Positions 1 through 6,466 of a stretch of 6,466 bases of DNA are shown here, one piece after another; positions within the stretch are counted from its first letter, which is position 1, and the number at the start of each line of letters is the position of its first letter. The stretch lies in NCBI GenBank assembly GCA_002721105.1, contig PBJL01000014.1, positions 57,180-63,645 on the forward strand. The letters are read 5' to 3'. Below the pieces are notes generated by a model. The model was not told the DNA's origin. It saw nothing but the letters and a program-made list of their open reading frames with translations, and ran no database searches. A program made the translations under genes and the position numbers. The DNA is from Acidiferrobacteraceae bacterium (GTDB taxonomy: Bacteria; Pseudomonadota; Gammaproteobacteria; Arenicellales; UBA868).

Positions 1-553
1 GATTAAATTGGAAAGCGAGCGTATTCCCATACTTAAAGAGTCCTTGTCCGATGTGCACTGGGCTAAATTTGAAGAAGTGTTCGCGTTTGAGAAGTATCCA
101 ACTAAGCTAGAGGGGGTTACTGGAGAATTAAATCAATATCGATTAGTTCCAAAAGGCTTAGTCTGTTGTGTAGGATCAGATACTGATAACCTTATTTTAC
201 AATTTGTACAGGCGCTTGCTATGGGTAATCGTGTCGTTGTCATCGGTGAAAACGAACTATCAACGGTAGTCGATTCATTGAGGGAAAAACAAGTACCTAT
301 CGCTGGATTATATGGAAACCTTGACTATGATGTCCTTGGCACGGTGAATATCGATGCGGTTTCTTATGCCGGAAGTGACATGTATGCACTTACGAAAATA
401 AAGAAAGTTATAGCCAAAAGAACTGGACCGATTATTCAGGTTGTGGTTGACGCTATTAGTTCCCCAACATCTTATTGTCATGAGCGATCCGCCTGCCTTG
501 ATTTGACATCAACTGGTGGTGATGTTTCGTTATTAACTACTCTTGATTCATGA
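1..553 (+). CDS. putA: Bifunctional proline dehydrogenase / L-glutamate gamma-semialdehyde dehydrogenase PutA, C-terminal part (5' end outside window)
   Basis: The reading frame is open from the left edge (first full codon at 2) to TGA at 551-553, giving about 183 C-terminal residues. The TTG at 8 is unlikely to be the true start, because the frame continues upstream and the content is the tail of a much larger protein. PutA oxidises proline to pyrroline-5-carboxylate (FAD domain) and then to glutamate (NAD-dependent aldehyde dehydrogenase domain). Neither catalytic domain is visible here. What is seen is the C-terminal ALDH-like Rossmann domain of long PutAs: a TGELNQYRLVPKG segment resembling the family's TGE-N-Y-LLPRG, then LVCCVGSD and a nucleotide-fold-like region without a catalytic Cys. 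It ends with the conserved terminal motif ERSACLDLTSTGGDVSLLTT, which corresponds to the E. coli PutA ending (AAGGNASLMTIG). In known structures this motif helps close the substrate-channelling tunnel. The call rests on recalled similarity. Whether the upstream part is intact cannot be told. Confidence 0.86.
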   Translation, partial: IKLESERIPILKESLSDVHWAKFEEVFAFEKYPTKLEGVTGELNQYRLVPKGLVCCVGSDTDNLILQFVQALAMGNRVVVIGENELSTVVDSLREKQVPIAGLYGNLDYDVLGTVNIDAVSYAGSDMYALTKIKKVIAKRTGPIIQVVVDAISSPTSYCHERSACLDLTSTGGDVSLLTTLDS

Positions 554-620
554 TCCTAAGGTAAATAACTTATAAATTGCTGTAGAATCCTCAGAGTGTA
601 CACATTTACTTGGATGGCAA

Positions 621-2069
621 ATGAAAAAATCAGTTGAGTTAGCTAAAGCAACTTTATTAGATCCGGTCGATCTAGAGTTTAAACATATTGATAGACTTTT
701 TGAGGAGCTTATGTCTCGTCAGGTCGATTACGCAGATATATATTTTCAGCGCATTCGGAGTGAGTCTTGGTCTCTTGAGGACGGCTCGGTCAAGTCAGGT
801 AGCCTAAATGTGGATCAAGGTGTAGGCATTAGAGCGGTTAGTGGTGAAAAAACTGGTTTTGCTTATTCTGATGAAATTCATTTGCCGTCACTAATTAAGG
901 CCGCGCAGGCTGCTAGATCAATTGCTCACGTTGGCAACAGCAATATGATCCAAAAACTTAAACCACATCAGACGTACGAAAAATCATTATTTCAAGAAGC
1001 CGACCCCATTACTGGTTTGGATGATGATTCGAAAGTTGCTCTATTGCAGCGCATCGAAGCGGAGGCCCGTCGCGAAGATCCCAGAGTCAACCAGGTCATG
1101 GCAAGCTTGGCCGCTACTCATGAGGTTATTTTGATCACGACTAATGATGGGAATGTTGCAGCTGACATCAGACCGTTAATACGTCTAAATGTCAATGTTA
1201 TTGTTGAGAAAAACGGGCGTCGTGAACAGGGTAGCGCAGGTGGTGGAGGTCGCTTTGGCTATGAATGGTTAGAAGAAAACGAGCGGGGTCTAAATTTTGC
1301 ACGCGATGCCGTTCGGCAGGCATTAGTAAATCTCGAAGCCGTTGATCCACCAGCTGGTCTAATGACGGTTGTCTTAGGATCAGGATGGCCTGGAATACTA
1401 CTTCATGAAGCCATTGGGCATGGACTTGAGGGAGACTTCAACAGAAAAGGGACATCTGCTTTTTCGGGCCGTTTGGGGGACAAAGTAGCTAGTGATCAGT
1501 GTACGGTAGTTGATGATGGGACCATCCCAAATCGCAGAGGCTCGCTAAATATTGATGACGAGGGAATACCAACCCAAAAAACTGTATTAATTGAGAATGG
1601 AGTACTAAAAGGATACATGCAAGATACATTGAATGCTCGCTTAATGGGAACTTCACCAACGGGAAATGGACGTCGTGAATCTTACGCACATTTGCCTATG
1701 CCGAGAATGACTAATACTTATATGCTTGCTGGAACAACAGATCCCCAGGATATAATTAGTTCTGTGGATAATGGTTTGTATGCGGTTAACTTTGGTGGTG
1801 GTCAAGTAGATATTACATCTGGAAAATTCGTGTTTTCTGCGAGTGAAGCGTATCGTATCGAAAAGGGGCGAGTGACCGCGCCTGTAAAAGGAGCAACTCT
1901 AATTGGTAATGGTCCAGACGTCCTAACTAGAGTAAAGATGGTGGGATCGGATCTTAGTTTAGATTCCGGCGTAGGGACTTGTGGCAAGGAGGGCCAAAAT
2001 GTTCCAGTCGGTGTTGGACAACCAACCCTTAGAATAGACGGGCTGACTGTAGGTGGGGTAGAAGTGTAA
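621..2069 (+). CDS. tldD: Metalloprotease TldD (zinc-bearing subunit of TldD/TldE)
   Basis: This is the catalytic subunit of the cytosolic TldD/TldE (PmbA) heterodimeric metalloprotease, which processes unfolded peptides; in E. coli it matures microcin B17 and degrades the antitoxin CcdA. The 482-residue length matches the family (481 in E. coli). An N-terminal PmbA/TldD domain spans about residues 25-105, with DYADIYFQ and a G-G-GIRA-type strand, followed by a middle domain and a C-terminal domain from about 235. The zinc site is visible: HEAIGH at 262-267 (DNA 1404-1421) and Cys454 within GTCGKEGQ (DNA 1980-1982), the third ligand known from E. coli TldD. Other family signatures are [43 protein letters not shown] and [23 protein letters not shown] 621 is chosen because the nearby ATG at 614 is out of frame and stops after 7 codons; a weak GGATGG lies at 612-617. 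The 67 bases after putA hold no clear terminator, so read-through from putA is possible. Confidence 0.97.
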   Translation: MKKSVELAKATLLDPVDLEFKHIDRLFEELMSRQVDYADIYFQRIRSESWSLEDGSVKSGSLNVDQGVGIRAVSGEKTGFAYSDEIHLPSLIKAAQAARSIAHVGNSNMIQKLKPHQTYEKSLFQEADPITGLDDDSKVALLQRIEAEARREDPRVNQVMASLAATHEVILITTNDGNVAADIRPLIRLNVNVIVEKNGRREQGSAGGGGRFGYEWLEENERGLNFARDAVRQALVNLEAVDPPAGLMTVVLGSGWPGILLHEAIGHGLEGDFNRKGTSAFSGRLGDKVASDQCTVVDDGTIPNRRGSLNIDDEGIPTQKTVLIENGVLKGYMQDTLNARLMGTSPTGNGRRESYAHLPMPRMTNTYMLAGTTDPQDIISSVDNGLYAVNFGGGQVDITSGKFVFSASEAYRIEKGRVTAPVKGATLIGNGPDVLTRVKMVGSDLSLDSGVGTCGKEGQNVPVGVGQPTLRIDGLTVGGVEV

Positions 2070-2094
2070 CCATGTTTGAGATGAGTTCATTATC

Positions 2095-3447
2095 GTGAAA
2101 AATAATTACGAGTTGAGTCAGAAGAATAATGAGGCAACATCAGTTTCAGATGTTGTTGGTATTGCGCTACAAGTAGCTAAAGAGAGTGGCGCATCACAAA
2201 GCGAAGCTGTTGCGAGCGTTAGCCAGGGTTCATCCGTAGCAGTCCGCAAGGGTGAAATTGAAACTGTTGAGCATACACGCGACAGAGGGTTAGCTGTCAC
2301 AGTCTTTTTTGGCGATCGAATTGGAAATGCTACAACATCAGATTATTCTGTAACATCGATTCGCCAAGCAGTCAAATCGGCTTGTAGCATAGCAAGATTT
2401 ACGGAAGATGATCCATGTCATGGTTTAGCAGACGCTGATCTTCTTGCGACTAAATTTCCAGACCTTGATTTATACCACCCCATAGAGCTTTCAATAGATG
2501 AGATGGTTAACGGTGCACAAAGATGTGAGCAAGCCGCTCTCGATTATGACAGAAGAATTCAGAACTCTGAGGGATCCGCAATCGATAGTCAGGAGGGTAC
2601 TGAAGTATATGGAAATTCCAATGGATTTATGGGTGAAAATAAGAAGACCAGATACGGGGTCAGCTGTTCAGTAGTCGGTGAAGAAAATGGTAATATGCAG
2701 CGTGATTATTGGTACAGCGTGGCTCGAAATTTTGGAGATATGCAGGATGTGTCTGAGGTTGGAAAAACCGCAGGTGCTAGAACCGCTCGTAGATTAAACT
2801 CCAGAAAAATTTCCACATGCCGGGTTCCAGTCTTATTTGAGGCGCCTGTTGCAACAAGTTTATTGTCACATTTTATCGGGGCTATAAGCGGGGGATCATT
2901 ATATCGTAGAGCTTCATTTCTGTTGGATCATTTGGGTAAACAAATTTTTCCTGAGTTTGTTCGTATTTACGAGCAGCCATTATTACCAAGAGCAATTGGT
3001 AGTAGAGCGTATGACAGCGAGGGTGTTGTAACTGACTCCAGTGATATAGTTGTAGGTGGCATTCTCGAACGATATGTTCTAAGTTCGTACTCTGCTTGCA
3101 GGCTCGGATTAAAAACTACTGGCAATGCCGGTGGAATCCATAATCTAACCATAAATGGTGGAGACCGAGATTTAAATGGTCTTATCACAGATATGGGGAA
3201 GGGCCTTGTGGTCACTGAACTAATTGGGTTTGGCGTTAATTTAGTGACAGGTGATTATTCTCGTGGTGCTGCTGGTTTTTGGGTTGAAAATGGAGAAATA
3301 CAATTTCCAGTAGAGGAAGTAACAATAGCGGGTAATTTGAAGGAAATGTTTCAATCCATCTTAGCTATTGGTTCCGATATAGACACGAAACAGAATATAC
3401 GCAGTGGCTCGATTCTGATGGATAGTCTTGCTATAGCGGGTCAATGA
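2095..3447 (+). CDS. pmbA: Metalloprotease PmbA / TldE (non-catalytic partner of TldD)
   Basis: PmbA (TldE) pairs with TldD to form the heterodimeric peptide-processing metalloprotease. The 450-residue length equals that of E. coli PmbA. It has the same fold family as TldD but no HExxxH: the equivalent stretch reads VATSLLSHFIGA, with a single His near residue 259, so it should not bind zinc itself. Family signatures seen in order are DRGLAVTVFFGDRIGNAT, DPCHGLAD, PDLDLYHP, EENGNMQRDYWY, GGSLYRRASFLLD, SYSACRLGLKTTGNAGGIHN, MGKGLVVTELIGFGVN, TGDYSRGAAGFWVENGEIQF, EVTIAGNLKEMF and the terminal AIAGQ. The frame is closed upstream by TGA at 2077-2079, so GTG at 2095 is the first possible start; there is only a weak purine-rich GAGATGAG at 2078-2085. 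The gene begins 25 bases after the tldD stop and is almost certainly cotranscribed with it. An 8-codon mini-ORF (2072-2098) ends in a TGA that overlaps the GTG. In E. coli, tldD and pmbA are at separate loci. Confidence 0.96.
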   Translation: MKNNYELSQKNNEATSVSDVVGIALQVAKESGASQSEAVASVSQGSSVAVRKGEIETVEHTRDRGLAVTVFFGDRIGNATTSDYSVTSIRQAVKSACSIARFTEDDPCHGLADADLLATKFPDLDLYHPIELSIDEMVNGAQRCEQAALDYDRRIQNSEGSAIDSQEGTEVYGNSNGFMGENKKTRYGVSCSVVGEENGNMQRDYWYSVARNFGDMQDVSEVGKTAGARTARRLNSRKISTCRVPVLFEAPVATSLLSHFIGAISGGSLYRRASFLLDHLGKQIFPEFVRIYEQPLLPRAIGSRAYDSEGVVTDSSDIVVGGILERYVLSSYSACRLGLKTTGNAGGIHNLTINGGDRDLNGLITDMGKGLVVTELIGFGVNLVTGDYSRGAAGFWVENGEIQFPVEEVTIAGNLKEMFQSILAIGSDIDTKQNIRSGSILMDSLAIAGQ

Positions 3448-3462
3448 TCACTATGTGTGATC
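3446..3462. terminator. Short hairpin between convergent pmbA and methyltransferase genes, weak terminator candidate
   Basis: GATCAC at 3446-3451 and GTGATC at 3457-3462 form a perfect 6-bp stem with a 5-base loop (TATGT). The stem overlaps the pmbA stop codon and lies in the 24-base gap before the convergent methyltransferase stop. There is no T-run on either side, so it is not a canonical intrinsic terminator. It is listed only because of its position between two converging genes; the stem is short enough to be chance. Confidence 0.25.
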
Positions 3463-3471
3463 CAAACTGCA

Positions 3472-4311
3472 TTACTTTTGAGCGCTAATGTAGCAAATCC
3501 AACCAGCATCAGCGTCACCTATTTCAGAGGGCAAATATACATCGTTACCCTCCCCCGTCTTTTCATCAGTACCTTCCCAATAAACTGTCACGCGGGAAAA
3601 TCCAGCCTCTGTCAATAGCTCCCTTAATTCAGATAATGTCCACAGTCGCCAGTTGTAGACAAACGCTTTTTTCAACTTCGAACCATCTGGGAATTTAAAA
3701 TGGATAAAACAGGTAATATCCCCGTTAATTGGATTGTAAGAATGTTGATCCCAGATATAGGTAAAGTTATCGTATTTAGTAGCTTCTTCCAATTCACGAA
3801 ATGCTTCATAACCACCAAACGCATCCAGAAAAAAAACTCCGTCGTCAACCAAATTACAAAGAGCGGTGTGAAAATATTCCTTTAGACTTGCTCTAGTTTT
3901 AAATATTTGATAACTGAAATTCATCGCTATTACCGCATCCACGGGTGGTGTTTTCGCTTTTAGGACGTCTTCATTTATAAGTTTTATTCGTTTCTTCGAG
4001 GTTTTTGGCAAACAACTTACATTTTGACGATTTCCCCAATTAAGCACTTCCTCATCAAGATCAACTCCAAATGCTGTATTTCTCACTCTTCGGCCTACCC
4101 ACTCACAGCTAGTGTTTGCAGTTCCACAAAAGTCTTCGCGCAGAGTCAATGCTTTTCTACCCGTCAAACTTTCGAATGTTTTATCAATCATATTGATTTC
4201 ACTTACGACATTTTGTACTGATTGTTGGTATAGATCGTGACGATCGGCTTTTTCAGCAAGAGTCATTTTTTTTAATTTGGTTCGCTGATTTTTGTTTTCT
4301 TTCTTCATCAC
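3472..4311 (-). CDS. Class I SAM-dependent methyltransferase, substrate unknown
   Basis: The product (up to 279 residues) looks like a cytosolic Rossmann-fold methyltransferase. Numbering from the GTG at 4311, motif I is LTLREDFCGTA (about 55-65), in which DFCGTA stands in for the usual GxGxG loop. The acidic residues after strand 2 are in GVDLDEE (D84, D86), an acidic motif III is NED (D115), and the strand-4 region is VDAVIAMNFSY (125-134). Further features are FFLDAFGGYEAF and a C-terminal WRLWTLSELRELLTEAGF segment, typical of small-molecule or protein methyltransferases. I recognise this as a conserved proteobacterial-type family but not its substrate. Three starts are possible: GTG 4311, ATG 4308 immediately inside it, and ATG 4266, which begins at MTLAEKADRHDLYQQSVQ. 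The segment before the last is very basic (KKENKNQRTKLKK), and none of the three has a good ribosome binding site. The gene is convergent with pmbA and divergent from the membrane protein gene, so it is probably transcribed alone. Confidence 0.85.
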   Translation of the reverse strand: MMKKENKNQRTKLKKMTLAEKADRHDLYQQSVQNVVSEINMIDKTFESLTGRKALTLREDFCGTANTSCEWVGRRVRNTAFGVDLDEEVLNWGNRQNVSCLPKTSKKRIKLINEDVLKAKTPPVDAVIAMNFSYQIFKTRASLKEYFHTALCNLVDDGVFFLDAFGGYEAFRELEEATKYDNFTYIWDQHSYNPINGDITCFIHFKFPDGSKLKKAFVYNWRLWTLSELRELLTEAGFSRVTVYWEGTDEKTGEGNDVYLPSEIGDADAGWICYISAQK

Positions 4312-4526
4312 GAGGGGGTAGCCGCCTAAATGCTTAATTGTTGTATATTGTGGTTGTATGCGGAGAATTAAGACCGCCTATAATAGCAATATTATCTTGA
4401 AAAGAAATTGCAAAGTAAGCCAGAAAATCACATAGAGTCATAAATGGTGGATCTTGCCATATGTTAATGACATTTATTGTACATTTGGGATCGTTATGAT
4501 CAAATTAATTTTTGGTAGAGTAGCGG
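4312..4526. other. Divergent intergenic region (215 bases)
   Basis: This AT-rich gap separates the methyltransferase gene (leftward) from the membrane protein gene (rightward), so it should hold promoters for both. On the + strand a perfect TATAAT lies at 4379-4384. Upstream of it, TTGTAT occurs twice (4341-4346 and 4354-4359), 13 bases apart. Close to the membrane protein gene there is a small imperfect inverted repeat, GATC-GTTAT-GATC (4489-4501), flanked by TTT and AAA, and a 12-codon ORF from 4496. On the - strand I see no convincing promoter, although the TATAAT region reads TATTAT in reverse. No RNA gene or clear terminator is seen. Confidence 0.6.
4354..4384 (+). promoter_or_regulatory. 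Candidate sigma70-type promoter for the membrane protein gene
   Basis: The -10 hexamer TATAAT at 4379-4384 matches consensus exactly. The best upstream partner is TTGTAT at 4354-4359, only 3 of 6 matches to TTGACA and with a long 19-base spacer; there is no TG extension of the -10 box. If real, transcription would start near 4391 and leave a leader of about 135 bases before the ATG at 4527. In an AT-rich gap a chance TATAAT is quite possible. Confidence 0.3.
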
Positions 4527-6466
4527 ATGATTAGTCAAAGCTTTTTACTAACGATCGGCGTTATTTTTTTGTATCTTGGATATTTAGTACTTCCAGGTTA
4601 TTTAGTCTTGTTGCTTGCAAAGGTTAGACGTCATCGATTCCTATTAGGATATGGTATTAGCTTTAGTTTGTTGGTGATTAGTCAAATCCCCGTTAGAATC
4701 CTAGGTGGCTCTCCAGCTTTTTGGTTTTTTCTACTACATCTCTTTATCGGACTAGCACTTCTGATTTCGTGGTTATTTGGTCGGCAGCACAATACTCCGG
4801 TTACTAAAAAGAAATCTCACAAGAGCATATCTGTTCGCGTCCTTGGTATAACAGTTGGGGTATTTGGGTTTTCTGTTTATCACCTAATTGTTGGACCCTA
4901 TACCGAGATCCCATCAGATTTTTGGATTTATCTAGGCAATAGTTGGAATCAATTGACTGAAATGAAAAAGGGAGTTTTGCCTGGGAGTGGTTTAGGTATC
5001 AATGAACTTGTTGATGGGGATTATGTGACATTCTTGCATGCAGCGGCCGCATATTTTTTCCAATCTAACCCCCTCTGGTTGGTTCCCGGAATTACTATGG
5101 TGACCAGCGTAATATTTTTAATCTCCACTTATTGGTTTGTGTTGCGAATTATTTCTAACGTAAGAATATCTAACGAGCTAAAAGTTGTGATTGCTGTATT
5201 GACATGTATTTTGACTTTCTTTTCATTTGGTGTAGCTACATTTTCTTATGTTAGATATTACGCTTATTTTGATTCAATATTCAATTTTCCACTAATCTAT
5301 TTATCAATAATCTTATTGATTGATTATTTAGAACGGCGGCAGAGTAGTGCTTCAAAATGTTTCCTTATCGCACTATTGTTCTGCATTATGGTTCTAGTTC
5401 ATAAGCAAGAAGCCTTGTACGCTTTAATAATTATCTTTGGCATTACTACCTGGAAACTAATTCGAGATTCTTTTCAAAAGAACACTATTTCTGACATTTT
5501 ATGGCGAAGGATTTCTATATTGGGCTATGTGATGATAGGTATGGTTCCTTTGGTTCTTATCTATACGTTTTTAAAATGGGATCTGGCTATGCCAGATTCA
5601 GATTCTACTGTTGTTATAGACGCTTCTTATTTTTTTCCTTTCACTAGGGAACTTCCAATCACGAACCCTAGCCTAAGGTTTTGGGATGTATTAGCAGTTT
5701 TTGGTGTAGTAGTGTATGTCTGGTATTTTATAAGGCGTCGCTGGTTTGCAAGGCTCGATTACATTAACATAGGTATGGCTTCGCCATTGTTGACCCTTTT
5801 CAATCCTATTTTTGTAATTTGGTTTTTGCACCTAATGACCGCAGATGTTTTATGGCGCATGGCATATCTTATGCCGCTTTCTCTGGTAGCTGCTTTTCTA
5901 ATTGTTTATTCATTTTCAAATGCCTCCAAAACTAAAAATAGAAGAGCGTTTTCTTTTGCAACATTAATGACTTTGATATTATTATTCTCGATTTTTCCCT
6001 TCGACTTTCACTATATATATAACTCCCATTCGAGATTACCAAGTTTATACTCTGTCCACTATACAAATGGTGCTGATCTTTGGAGTGATTTAATAAGAGC
6101 TACAGAAAAAATCGGGGGTAAACGTGTCATACTATCGGATGGGGTTACTCGATATGTGTTGTCTAACTCGACGTCTCATACGCAAGGAGTCGGAGGTAAG
6201 GAGCTTTGGCGATATGAACGTGTACCGAAGTTTCTAAATCGACCACACAAAAATAACCCAAATAAAAACCTGCGAGCATATCAGCAAGCTGGTGATTTGT
6301 TGGTAATAAATAAAAAAGATGGAAGCTACAGTGAAAACGGGAGAAGGTCAGGTCACTGGCCGGAAGACATACTTGTGGTTTCTGATTTCTATTCCAATGA
6401 CTTGGCGGAATATGTTTCTGAAACAGGTAGAGGCACGAAGTATTTTAAAAAACTATATTCTAGCGA
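4527..6466 (+). CDS. Large polytopic membrane protein, GT-C-like putative glycosyltransferase (3' end outside window)
   Basis: The frame is open from ATG 4527 through the right edge: 646 codons without a stop, so the gene is incomplete. ATG 4527 is the first possible start because TAG at 4521-4523 closes the frame; only a weak GGTAGAG precedes it. By eye there are about 12-13 hydrophobic segments between residues 4 and 490, for example near 4-30, 65-84, 103-124, 183-205, 216-238, 278-308, 328-350, 387-403, 418-438, 442-463 and 474-490. A soluble region follows from about 500. A polar loop after the fourth segment carries acidic residues in GPYTEIPSDFWIYLGN (E127, D131), where GT-C enzymes usually place their catalytic acid. 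VHKQEALYAL (291-300) and TADVLWRMAYLMPLSL (438-453) resemble conserved loop motifs of such enzymes. In the soluble part, GGKRVILSDGVTRYVLSN (530-547) looks like a beta-strand module. I infer a lipid-linked-sugar glycosyltransferase in cell-surface glycan assembly; donor, acceptor and family are unknown. A transporter or other membrane protein remains possible. Confidence 0.8.
   Translation, partial: MISQSFLLTIGVIFLYLGYLVLPGYLVLLLAKVRRHRFLLGYGISFSLLVISQIPVRILGGSPAFWFFLLHLFIGLALLISWLFGRQHNTPVTKKKSHKSISVRVLGITVGVFGFSVYHLIVGPYTEIPSDFWIYLGNSWNQLTEMKKGVLPGSGLGINELVDGDYVTFLHAAAAYFFQSNPLWLVPGITMVTSVIFLISTYWFVLRIISNVRISNELKVVIAVLTCILTFFSFGVATFSYVRYYAYFDSIFNFPLIYLSIILLIDYLERRQSSASKCFLIALLFCIMVLVHKQEALYALIIIFGITTWKLIRDSFQKNTISDILWRRISILGYVMIGMVPLVLIYTFLKWDLAMPDSDSTVVIDASYFFPFTRELPITNPSLRFWDVLAVFGVVVYVWYFIRRRWFARLDYINIGMASPLLTLFNPIFVIWFLHLMTADVLWRMAYLMPLSLVAAFLIVYSFSNASKTKNRRAFSFATLMTLILLFSIFPFDFHYIYNSHSRLPSLYSVHYTNGADLWSDLIRATEKIGGKRVILSDGVTRYVLSNSTSHTQGVGGKELWRYERVPKFLNRPHKNNPNKNLRAYQQAGDLLVINKKDGSYSENGRRSGHWPEDILVVSDFYSNDLAEYVSETGRGTKYFKKLYSS

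Noticed and set aside
8..553. Reading the first ORF as a complete 181-residue protein starting at TTG 8
   Set aside because: The frame is open to the left edge and the content matches the C-terminal domain of PutA, so it is a 5'-truncated gene.
571..588. TATAAA at 571 and TAGAAT at 583 as a tldD promoter
   Set aside because: No -35-like hexamer lies at a suitable spacing; the only candidate, TTGATT at 543, is 22 bases from TATAAA.
596..603. 8-base palindrome GTGTACAC in the putA-tldD gap
   Set aside because: It is too short and isolated to support an operator or attachment site.
614..637. ATG at 614 opening a 7-codon ORF that overlaps the tldD start
   Set aside because: It has no ribosome binding site of note and is easily explained by chance; it only helps exclude an alternative tldD start.
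1489..1987. Minus-strand ORFs of 66 and 61 codons inside tldD
   Set aside because: They lie fully inside a strongly supported gene in the opposite frame and show no domain character.
2118..3215. Minus-strand ORFs of 60 and 82 codons inside pmbA
   Set aside because: They are shadows of the pmbA coding frame with low-complexity translations.
3700..4221. Plus-strand ORFs of 61 and 65 codons inside the methyltransferase gene
   Set aside because: They are antisense to a clear methyltransferase frame and have no supporting features.
4528..4686. 12-base direct repeat TGATTAGTCAAA near 4528 and 4675
   Set aside because: Both copies are in frame within the membrane protein gene (MISQ and VISQ) and there is no further repeat unit; probably chance.

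Overview
This window is consistent with a chromosomal segment from a Gram-negative proteobacterium, most likely a gammaproteobacterium with moderate to low GC. The TldD and PmbA proteins have nearly the same lengths as their E. coli counterparts (482 and 450 residues) and share many recognisable motifs with them. The first gene is the tail of a long bifunctional PutA of the type found in proteobacteria. The lineage call is inference; no rRNA or other marker is present.

Layout: (1) positions 1-553, the 3' end of putA on the + strand, running in from the left edge; (2) 621-2069, tldD, + strand; (3) 2095-3447, pmbA (tldE), + strand, following tldD after 25 bases and starting at GTG; (4) 3472-4311, a class I SAM-dependent methyltransferase of unknown substrate on the - strand, convergent with pmbA; (5) 4312-4526, a 215-base divergent intergenic region with a possible promoter and a 12-codon leader-like ORF; (6) 4527 to the right edge, a large polytopic membrane protein on the + strand, open for 646 codons with no stop, resembling GT-C-fold glycosyltransferases. 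No RNA genes, insertion sequences, CRISPR arrays or long repeats were seen.

Function: tldD and pmbA encode the two halves of the TldD/TldE metalloprotease, which unfolds and trims peptides (microcin B17 maturation and CcdA degradation in E. coli). TldD carries the zinc-site residues HExxxH (262-267) and Cys454, and PmbA lacks them, as expected for the heterodimer. PutA oxidises proline to glutamate. Having putA, tldD and pmbA co-directional suggests a peptide and amino acid catabolism neighbourhood, but shared transcription of putA with tldD-pmbA is not shown. The methyltransferase and the membrane protein appear to be separate transcription units, and the membrane protein may begin a cell-surface glycan region beyond the right edge.

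Nothing here is convincingly a new biological system. The points most worth a second look are the truncated GT-C-like protein, the tight tldD-pmbA junction with a stop/start-overlapping mini-ORF, and the mini-ORF that overlaps the membrane protein start.
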